Shown here: positions 54,230-61,211 of the stretch, piece by piece | Position numbering within the stretch: position 1 is the stretch's first letter | Layout: every line of letters begins with the position of its first letter | DNA from: Camelimonas abortus | GTDB taxonomy: Bacteria; Pseudomonadota; Alphaproteobacteria; Rhizobiales; Beijerinckiaceae | Assembly: GCF_042647165.1 (NCBI RefSeq) | Contig: NZ_JBHRUV010000004.1 | Direction: 5' to 3' (one strand) | Length of the DNA: 64,000 bases | Made by a program: the position numbers and the translations under genes | The notes under the pieces: model-generated | Told to the model about the DNA's origin: nothing | Database searches by the model: none | The model's input: the letters and a program-made list of their open reading frames with translations, nothing else

Positions 54230-55408
54230 GTGAGCACCACTACCTTCGAGCGGCGTTCGGCGCTGGCCGCAGCGCTGGCGCTGGCGCTGGCCGTCTCAGC
54301 CTGTAACGACAGGCAGACCGCAGCGCCGCCTCCCCCGCCAGAAGTGCTCGTGGCCACGCCGGCGCGACGGGCCGTGACCCAGTACATTCCGGCCACCGGC
54401 CAGGCGCAGGCCCTGCAGCAGGTGGATCTGGTGGCCCGCGTCCAGGGCTATCTCACCGACATCAGATATCGCGACGGCGCCGTGGCGAAGAAGGGCGACG
54501 TGCTGTTCGTGATCGAGCAGGAGCCATACCAGATCAGCCTGGAGCTCTCGCAGGCCGCCCTCGCCCAGCAGCAGGCGCAGCTGAAGAACGCCGAAACCGA
54601 GCTTGAGCGCCAGACCCAGCTCTACGCCAAACAGGCCGCCTCCCAGGCGGCGCGGGACGACGCCCTCACCAGGCGCGACGCGGCCCAGGCGGCGGTGGAC
54701 CAGGCCAGCGCCCAGGTGAAACAGGCGCAGCTCAATCTTTCCTATACGGAGGTGCGCGCGCCCTTCGACGGCGTGGTCACCAACCACCTTGTCGACGTGG
54801 GCGCGCTGGTGGGCGTGGGCGGCCCCACCAAACTGGCCGCCATCGTGCAGAGCTCACCGGTCTACGTTCAGTTCTCGCTCGACGAGAACCTGGTGCAGCG
54901 CATCCGCGAGGCGATGCGCGCGCGCGGCGTCGCCTCCGGCGCGGCGGAAGGGCTGCCGGTGGAGATCGGCCTCTCCATCGACAGCAACTATCCCTACAGG
55001 GGCAAGATCGACTACGTCGCCCCCACCATGGACCAGTCCACCGGCACGCTGCTGGTGCGGGCCATCGCCCCCAACGCCGACAACGCCATCCTGCCCGGCA
55101 ATTTCGTGCGCCTGCGCATTCCGCTGCCCAATCCGCAGCAGGCGCTGCTGACGCCGGACAGCGCGCTTGGCTCAAGCCAGGGCGGCCGCTACGTGCTGGT
55201 GGTCAACAAGGACAATGTGGTGGAGGAGCGCATCGTCACCCCCGGCCAGCTCACTGACGACGGCATGCGGGTGATTCTCGACGGGCTCAGTGGCGACGAG
55301 CAGGTGATCGTGGGCCAGGCCATGGGCGCCGTTCCCGGCGCCAGGGTCACGCCGAAACCCGCGCCGCAGGCGGCCGGAACCGGCGACGGGAAAGCGGCGG
55401 GCAAATGA
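54230..55408 (+). CDS. RND efflux periplasmic adaptor lipoprotein (AcrA/MexE-like)
   Basis: This 392-residue membrane fusion protein links an RND pump to an outer-membrane channel. The N-terminus has a lipobox (LAVSAC, Cys25). A lipoyl half-motif (DLVARVQGYLTDIRYRDGAVAKKGD), an alpha-hairpin coiled coil (about 105-155), the second lipoyl half (LSYTEVRAPFDGVV) and a beta-barrel follow. The start is a GTG 5 bases after GGGAGG. It overlaps the pump gene (ATGA). No outer-membrane factor and no regulator gene accompany the pair, so a TolC encoded elsewhere is presumed. Confidence 0.94.
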   Translation: MSTTTFERRSALAAALALALAVSACNDRQTAAPPPPPEVLVATPARRAVTQYIPATGQAQALQQVDLVARVQGYLTDIRYRDGAVAKKGDVLFVIEQEPYQISLELSQAALAQQQAQLKNAETELERQTQLYAKQAASQAARDDALTRRDAAQAAVDQASAQVKQAQLNLSYTEVRAPFDGVVTNHLVDVGALVGVGGPTKLAAIVQSSPVYVQFSLDENLVQRIREAMRARGVASGAAEGLPVEIGLSIDSNYPYRGKIDYVAPTMDQSTGTLLVRAIAPNADNAILPGNFVRLRIPLPNPQQALLTPDSALGSSQGGRYVLVVNKDNVVEERIVTPGQLTDDGMRVILDGLSGDEQVIVGQAMGAVPGARVTPKPAPQAAGTGDGKAAGK

Positions 55409-58400
55409 CGAAGTTCTTCATCGAACGGCCGATCCTGGCCAACGTCATCGCCATTCTCACCATCCTGCTCGGCATGGTGGCGGTGTTCAACCTGCCGGTT
55501 GCGCAGTACCCCAACATCGTGCCGCCCACCGTGCAGGTGACGGCCCGCTACCCCGGCGCCAGCGCGGAGGTGGTGGCGCGCGAGGTGGGCCTGCCCATCG
55601 AGCAGAAGGTCAACGGCGTGGAAGGCATGATCTACATGTCCTCCACCAGCGCCAGCGACGGCACCTACACGCTCACCGTCACCTTCGCTATCGGCTCTGA
55701 CCCGGACAAGAGCCAGATCCTGGTGCAGAACCGGGTGTCCACCGCCCTGGCGCAGCTGCCCTCCGTGGTCCAGAACCAGGGCGTGCAGACGGTGAAGCGC
55801 TCCACCTCGATCCTCGAGATCATCACGCTCACCTCCACCGATCCGCGTCAGGACAGCCTGTACCTGTCCAATTACGCCACCATCAATCTGGTGGACGAGC
55901 TGTCGCGCCTGCCGGGCGTGGGCGGGGTCACCGTGTTCGGCGCCGGCCAGTACGCGATGCGCGTCTGGCTGGACCCGCAGAAGATGCAGGCGCGCAGCCT
56001 CACGCCCGCCGACGTCGCCGCCGCCATCAACGCCCAGAACCGGCCGGTGGCCTCGGGACAGCTGGGGGCGCCGCCCACCTCCGGGCCGGGCGCCTTCCAG
56101 TACACGCTCAGGCTGGACGGGCGCCTCGAGGACGTCAGCCAGTTCGAGAACATCATCCTCAAGGCCGCCAATGACGACGGCGGCCGGGTGACGCGCCTCA
56201 GCGACGTGGCCCGGGTGGAGCTGGGGGCGCAGACCTACTCCCAGGATTTCCGCCTCGACGGCCAGGCCGCCGCCGGCGTCGCCATCTTCCAGCTGCCGGA
56301 CGCCAACGCCCTGCAGGTGGCGGAGACGGTGAACGCCCGCATGGCGGAGCTCGCCAGGAGCTTCCCGCCCGGCATGAGCTGGTCGGCGCCGTTCAACACC
56401 ACGCTGTTCGTGCAGGCGGCGATGAACGACGTCTACCACACGCTGGTGGAGGCGGCGGTGCTGGTGCTGCTGGTGATCCTGATCTTCCTGCAGGACTGGC
56501 GCGCCACGCTGGTGCCGGCCACCACCGTGCCGGTGACCATCATCGGCGCCTTCGCCGCCATGGCGGCGCTGGGCTTCACCGTCAACATGTCGACGCTGCT
56601 GGCCATCGTGCTGGCCATCGGCATCGTGGTGGACGACGCCATCGTGGTGGTGGAGGGCGTCGCCAAGCACATGGAGCGCGGGCTCTCCTCCCATGACGCC
56701 ACCATCCTGGCGATGAAGGAGCTCACCGGCCCCATTCTCGGCATCACGCTGGTGCTGATGGCGGTGTTCCTGCCGGCGGCCTTCCTGCCGGGTCTTTCCG
56801 GCCAGATGTACCGTCAGTTCGCGCTCGTCATCGCCGCCACGGCGCTGATCAGCGCCATCAACGCCATGACGCTCAAGCCGGCGCAGAGCGCGCTGTGGCT
56901 GCGCCCGCCGAAGCACGTGCACGAGCGCAACGTCGTGTTCCGCGCCTTCGAGGCCTGCTACCAGGCGTGCGAGCGCGCCTATGTGCGGATGATGCAGGCG
57001 CTGACGCGCCATTACCGCGTCGTGTTCGTTGCGACGCTGGGCCTCGTGGGGCTCTCCGCCTTCTCGCTCAGCCGCGTGCCCACGGCGCTGCTGCCGGTGG
57101 AGGACCAGGGCTATTTTCTCACCTCGGTGCAGCTGCCGGACGGCGCCACCCTTGACCGCACGCGCCAGAGCCTGGCGACGCTCTCCGAGCGGTTCCGCAA
57201 GGTTCCGGGCGTGACCCAGGTGATCGCCATCGCCGGCATTTCGCCGATGAACGACAACGCCAGCCTCGCCAACGCCGGCGTGCTCTACGTGATGCTGAAG
57301 GACTGGAGCGAGCGCGGACCAGGCGAGAACCTGCCGGGCATGTACCGGGCGCTGTCCGCCGCGGCGCAAAACCTGCCGGACGGCATGGCCACGGTGCTGC
57401 CGCCGCCGCCGATCCAGGGCATCGGCAACGCTTCGGGCTTCACCATGAAGGTGGAGCTGCGCGACGGCAGCTTCGACTATGTGAAGCTGCAGCGCGCCGC
57501 CAGCGCCATCGCCGCCCGGGCGCTGGCCACCGGCGACTTCGTCTCCGCCGTCAACACCTTCAGCGCCCAGGCCCCGCAGGTGACGGTGAACATCGACCGC
57601 ACCCGCACCGAAACCCTGGGCGTGCCGTTCAAGGACGCCGCCGACACCCTGGGCGCCTATGTCGGCTCCAGCTATGTGGGCCAGTTCATCAAGTTCGGCC
57701 GGGTGTTCCAAGTGTACACGCAGGCCGACGCCAGCCAGCGCGCCGACCCCAACGTGATCGGCGCGCTGATGGTGCGCAACAAGGAAGGCAGGATGACGCC
57801 GCTCGGCGCCGTCGCCGACATCGAAAGCACCACCGGCCCGTCGCTGGTGAGCCTCTACAACATGTATCCGGCCGCCACGCTGGTGGGTTCGCCGGTGCAG
57901 GGCGTCAGCTCCGGCCAGGCCATGCAGGCGCTGGCGCGCATCGCCGGCGAAACGCTGCCGCCGGGCATGGGCTTTGACTGGAGCGCCATGTCCTATCAGG
58001 AGGCGGAGGTCGGCAACCAGATCTTCATCGTTTACGCCATCAGCCTGCTGCTGGTGTATCTGGTGCTGGCCGGGCAGTACGAGAGCTGGTACGCGCCCAT
58101 GGCCATCATGCTCTCGGTGCCGCTGGCGCTGCTGGGCACCGCCAGCGGCCTGCTGGCGCTGGGTCTGGCCAGCAATCTCTACACGCAGATCGGCCTGATC
58201 CTGCTCATCGCGCTCTCGGCCAAGAACGCCATCCTCATCGTCGGCTTCGCCCGCGACCAGCACCTGCAGGAAGGCAGGCCGGTGATTGAGGCGGCGGTGG
58301 AGGCGGCGCGGCTGCGCCTGCGACCGATCCTGATGACCTCGCTGGCCTTTGGCCTCGGTCTCGTGCCGCTGGTGCTGGCCGACAGCGCCGGCGCCAACGC

Positions 58401-58563
58401 CCAGCGCTCGATCGGCTTCGCCACGCTCACCGGCATGCTGGGCTCGACGCTGCTGTCGATCACCGTGACGCCGTCGCTGTTCATCGTGCTGCAGAATCTG
58501 GAGAACCGCCGCAAGGCGAAGAAAGCGGCGACGGCGGCTCCTGCCGGCGGCGCGGCCCACTGA
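55405..58563 (+). CDS. RND multidrug efflux transporter (HAE1 family, AcrB/MexF-like)
   Basis: This 1052-residue proton-driven inner-membrane pump has the N-terminal FFIERPILANVIAI, twelve helices, two large periplasmic loops, and helix 4 with LAIGIVVDDAIVVVEGV, which carries the paired Asp for proton relay. The Lys partner is expected in the helix 10 segment around ALSAKNAILIVGFA. The two-halves symmetry is complete and the length is normal. It would export hydrophobic drugs or metabolites. It is translationally coupled to the adaptor. Confidence 0.96.
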   Translation: MTKFFIERPILANVIAILTILLGMVAVFNLPVAQYPNIVPPTVQVTARYPGASAEVVAREVGLPIEQKVNGVEGMIYMSSTSASDGTYTLTVTFAIGSDPDKSQILVQNRVSTALAQLPSVVQNQGVQTVKRSTSILEIITLTSTDPRQDSLYLSNYATINLVDELSRLPGVGGVTVFGAGQYAMRVWLDPQKMQARSLTPADVAAAINAQNRPVASGQLGAPPTSGPGAFQYTLRLDGRLEDVSQFENIILKAANDDGGRVTRLSDVARVELGAQTYSQDFRLDGQAAAGVAIFQLPDANALQVAETVNARMAELARSFPPGMSWSAPFNTTLFVQAAMNDVYHTLVEAAVLVLLVILIFLQDWRATLVPATTVPVTIIGAFAAMAALGFTVNMSTLLAIVLAIGIVVDDAIVVVEGVAKHMERGLSSHDATILAMKELTGPILGITLVLMAVFLPAAFLPGLSGQMYRQFALVIAATALISAINAMTLKPAQSALWLRPPKHVHERNVVFRAFEACYQACERAYVRMMQALTRHYRVVFVATLGLVGLSAFSLSRVPTALLPVEDQGYFLTSVQLPDGATLDRTRQSLATLSERFRKVPGVTQVIAIAGISPMNDNASLANAGVLYVMLKDWSERGPGENLPGMYRALSAAAQNLPDGMATVLPPPPIQGIGNASGFTMKVELRDGSFDYVKLQRAASAIAARALATGDFVSAVNTFSAQAPQVTVNIDRTRTETLGVPFKDAADTLGAYVGSSYVGQFIKFGRVFQVYTQADASQRADPNVIGALMVRNKEGRMTPLGAVADIESTTGPSLVSLYNMYPAATLVGSPVQGVSSGQAMQALARIAGETLPPGMGFDWSAMSYQEAEVGNQIFIVYAISLLLVYLVLAGQYESWYAPMAIMLSVPLALLGTASGLLALGLASNLYTQIGLILLIALSAKNAILIVGFARDQHLQEGRPVIEAAVEAARLRLRPILMTSLAFGLGLVPLVLADSAGANAQRSIGFATLTGMLGSTLLSITVTPSLFIVLQNLENRRKAKKAATAAPAGGAAH

Positions 58564-58903
58564 GCGGCGGCGCGGCCGCCCTGCGCCGGCGAGGCGCTGG
58601 CGCCGTCCACGCCCGCCAGGCGGCCCTGCAGGCCGGGGGCATGGAAAATCCCGGCGGCCGCGCCGCGTCACCGGGACCCGCGCCGCCATCGGCCGGTCCG
58701 CGCCCGGCGCGTTCCGTCACGGACGCGCGGCCCGCGACACGGAATCGGCGCGCGACGCAGACAAATAGTGGCGCGGCCTCCGGATCCACGCCGCCAGCGC
58801 GGCGGGCCCTGCTGCAAGGCGGCGGGCCGGCCCTCGCCCTGCCCTGCGCCCGTATCCTGACGCCCGCCGCCGGGCGCGTCCGGGACGCCCTGCGCTCCCC
58901 GGA
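58564..58903. other. 340-base intergenic region between convergent genes
   Basis: GC-rich with no supported gene. A small hairpin GGCGGC-GCG-GCCGCC lies just after the pump stop. The open frames across the region are compositional. The region separates the efflux operon from the haem-locus remnant. Confidence 0.5.
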
Positions 58904-59239
58904 TTACTCCGCGGCCTTGCCCGCCGGCCGGGTCTGGAAGACCTCGAAGCCTTCGAATTCCGGATGGCCGATGGTCATCGGCCCACTGGCCGGCTGCCCC
59001 GCCCGCTCATGCGCCTTGCGGAACTGCTCCGACTTCGTCCAGGCGTCGAAATGCGCCTTCGAAGCCCATTTGGTGAAGGAGGCGTAGAGGATGTGATCCT
59101 CGCGCTCCGGCCCGCGCAACATGTGGAACTCGATAAAGCCGTCCAGCTCATGCAGGTGGGATTCGCGATTCAGCCACATCTGCTCGAAGTCAGCGGCGCG
59201 GTCCTTGCGGACCCGGAAACGGTTCATGGCGATAAACAT
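58904..59239 (-). CDS. HmuQ-like haem-degrading monooxygenase (ABM/IsdG family)
   Basis: This 111-residue ferredoxin-like-fold protein is of the antibiotic biosynthesis monooxygenase family, close in pattern to HmuQ/HmuD of Bradyrhizobium and Brucella relatives. MFIAMNRFRVRKDRAADFEQMW opens the fold, and SHLHELDGFIEFHMLRGPE and LYASFTKWASKAHFDAWTKSEQFRKAHE are diagnostic, including the His of KAHE near the haem site. It would release iron from haem in the cytosol. The ATG follows CAGGAGAGAGAC. It faces away from the permease remnant and ATPase gene, with an AT-rich spacer between. Confidence 0.9.
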   Translation of the reverse strand: MFIAMNRFRVRKDRAADFEQMWLNRESHLHELDGFIEFHMLRGPEREDHILYASFTKWASKAHFDAWTKSEQFRKAHERAGQPASGPMTIGHPEFEGFEVFQTRPAGKAAE

Positions 59240-59449
59240 GTCTCTCTCCTGCCCGGCCAGGCGCGCCGCTCCGCCCGCCTGACGGCCGGCGGCGCGTCCG
59301 CAGACGGCGCGCGCCCCTGCCGCCGGCTGCGCCGGCCTCGCCCCCGGCGCGCCGGCAGGCGGCGCCCTTGCCGCCCCGGCGCGATCCTGCGACGCGGCGG
59401 CCCGGCGCGCGTCCCTGGCCACAGTCCCCAGGCGCATGCGGCGGGGCTG

Positions 59450-59507
59450 TCAAATATATTGCGTAAATACATTTGAAAAACTTCAAACAAACGCCATTCC
59501 CGGAATG
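59450..59507. promoter_or_regulatory. Cluster of AT-rich palindromes upstream of the haem genes
   Basis: Three inverted repeats overlap here. TCAAAT (59450) pairs with ATTTGA (59471). TTTGAA-AAAC-TTCAAA (59472-59487) has 6-bp arms and 4 bases between. CATTCC-C-GGAATG (59495-59507) is a 13-base perfect palindrome. The second resembles, in size and base content, the iron-control elements bound by Irr in alphaproteobacteria (family knowledge; not a search result). They lie 210-270 bases upstream of the monooxygenase start. Confidence 0.5.
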
Positions 59508-59822
59508 ATTTTAATTAAAGGTCATGGCTTTTTTCAGAACGGATCCAGGCTGAAGTACTGCCGGCGTAGCGCGCCGGCGCGCTGCGCCGGCAGGCGGCGC
59601 CCGCCGCGCACGACTGTCGCGCCGGCCGGAGATCGCCTTGTTTCAATATATTTTTCATAAACTTGCAAGGACGCCGCCTTCCCGACGCCCGCGCCTCGCC
59701 CTGCCGGGGGGAACGTGCGGATTGTCCGCGCGTTCCAAAGATTAATTGTAACTGCGCCGCGATTTTCTGTATGAAATCCGCGCCGCCATATTTTTCGCGA
59801 GCGCACGGAACGCCGCCCATGA
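59508..59822. other. AT-rich spacer before the permease remnant
   Basis: These 315 bases contain several AT-rich runs (near 59510-59530, 59640-59665 and 59735-59800) unlike the rest of the window. No N-terminal permease sequence could be found in any plus-strand frame. An ATG at 59819 is out of frame with the permease remnant. This is the likely scar of a deletion or rearrangement (inference). Confidence 0.45.
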
Positions 59823-60266
59823 TCCGCCTGCCCCCTGACCCTCGCGCTGCATCCGTCGCCGGCGGCGCTGGCGCTCGTCGCCGCGCCGGCGCTGGCGCGC
59901 GGGCTCAACGCGCTGCTGCTGGGCGAGGCGGAAGCCTATCACATGGGCGTGGCCGTGCAGCGGGTGAAGCTGCTGGCCATCGTGCTCACGGCGCTGGCGG
60001 TGGGAGCCTCGGTGGCCGCCTGCGGCGTCATCGGCTTCATCGGCATCGTGGCGCCGCACGTCATCCGCCTCGCCGCCGGACCGGACCACCGCGTCCTGCT
60101 GCCGGCCAGCGCGCTGCTGGGCGGGGCGCTGCTGGTGACGGCCGACGTGCTGGCGCGCCTGCTGGCGGCGCCGGCCGAGCTGCCCATCGGCATCCTCACC
60201 GCCACGCTCGGCGCGCCGTTCTTTCTGTGGCTGCTGCTGCGCCGCGGCCGGGAGGAGACGGCATGA
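59823..60266 (+). pseudogene. 5'-truncated haem ABC transporter permease (HmuU C-terminal part)
   Basis: The reading frame is open from 59823, just after an in-frame stop, and encodes about 147 residues matching only the C-terminal part of an HmuU/FecCD permease. ARGLNALLLGEAEAYHMGV, GVIGFIGIVAPHVIRLAAGPDHR and ELPIGILTATLGAPFFLWLLL are clear family segments. A full permease is about 340 residues, so roughly the first 200 are missing. Similarity begins well upstream of the first in-frame ATG at 59943, which supports truncation rather than a short gene. The stop overlaps the hmuV start. Confidence 0.8.
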
Positions 60267-61060
60267 GCCTGCTCCAGCTCCGCGACGCCGGATATGCAAC
60301 GCGCGGCAGGACGCTGCTGGCGGCGGTGAATCTCACCCTTGCGCCGGGGACGTTCAAGGTTGTTCTGGGGCCCAACGGCGCCGGCAAGTCCACGCTGCTG
60401 CGCCTGTGCTGCGGCGAGCTGGCGCGCACCGCCGGCGCGGCGCTGTGGGAGGGAGCGGACCTCGCCGCCACGCCGGCCTGGCGGCTGGCGGCGGCGCGCG
60501 CGGTGCTGCCGCAGGCCTCCAGCCCTGGCTTTCCCTTCACTGTGGGCGAGGTGGCGCGGATGGGCGCGGAGACGGTGGGGCGCAGGCTGCCGCGCCGGAC
60601 CATCGCCGCCATCGTGCGTGACAGCCTCGAACGGGCGGACATGGCCCATCTCGCCGGCCAGCGCTATGACACGCTCTCCGGCGGCGAGCGCCAGCGCGCG
60701 CACTTCGCCCGCGCCCTCGCCCAGCTGGCGGCCGGGCGGGCGGCGGCGGACGGGCCGCTGCGCCAGGCGCTGTTTCTGGACGAGCCCACCGCCAGCCTCG
60801 ACATCCGTCACCAGCTGCTGCTGCTACGCGAGGCGCGCCGGCTGGCGGACGACGGCCTTGCGGTGATGGCGGCGCTGCACGACCTCGCCCCCGCCGCCTG
60901 CGCCGACGACATCCTGCTGCTGCGCGCCGGCCGCCCGCTGGCGCTGGGCGCGCCGGACGAGGTGCTGGCGCCGGCGCTGCTGCGCGCCGCGTTCGGCGTG
61001 AAGACGGAGACGCTGCGCGGCCGCGACGGCGCAAGGGCGTTCATCCACCGCCTGCCCTGA
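60263..61060 (+). CDS. hmuV: Haemin ABC transporter ATPase HmuV
   Basis: This 265-residue ATPase has Walker A GPNGAGKST (36-44), signature LSGGERQRAHFARALAQL, Walker B ALFLDEPTASLD and the switch His in AALHDL. The insert AAGRAAADGPLRQ before Walker B is typical of HmuV proteins. The ATG overlaps the permease remnant stop (ATGA). The reading frame looks intact, although its permease partner is truncated and no haem-binding protein, haem chaperone or haem receptor lies nearby. It may be a relic or may serve a permease elsewhere. Confidence 0.9.
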   Translation: MSLLQLRDAGYATRGRTLLAAVNLTLAPGTFKVVLGPNGAGKSTLLRLCCGELARTAGAALWEGADLAATPAWRLAAARAVLPQASSPGFPFTVGEVARMGAETVGRRLPRRTIAAIVRDSLERADMAHLAGQRYDTLSGGERQRAHFARALAQLAAGRAAADGPLRQALFLDEPTASLDIRHQLLLLREARRLADDGLAVMAALHDLAPAACADDILLLRAGRPLALGAPDEVLAPALLRAAFGVKTETLRGRDGARAFIHRLP

Positions 61061-61211
61061 GGGCGGCGCGCCGCCTTTCATTCGCCAGACAGCCGGCGTT
61101 TTCCCCGTCTCGGGCGCGCCTCGGCGGGCGGCGACGCCCGACGGAAGGCGCGGTTGCTTTCATGCGCGGATACTGCAAGCTTCGTGCGGGGAAGAAACAG
61201 CAAGGGCTGAA

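Noticed and set aside
54043..54306. Possible small gene just before the efflux adaptor
   Set aside because: It has no ribosome-binding site, an Arg/Gly/Ala-rich product, and runs into the adaptor's start in another frame.
55189..58689. Open frame of about 1166 codons on the minus strand
   Set aside because: It is antisense to the RND adaptor and pump genes, with compositional translation only.
59943..60266. Treating the permease frame as a genuine 107-residue protein starting at its first ATG
   Set aside because: Family similarity continues upstream of that ATG to about 59835, and a functional FecCD permease needs about 340 residues, so truncation fits better.
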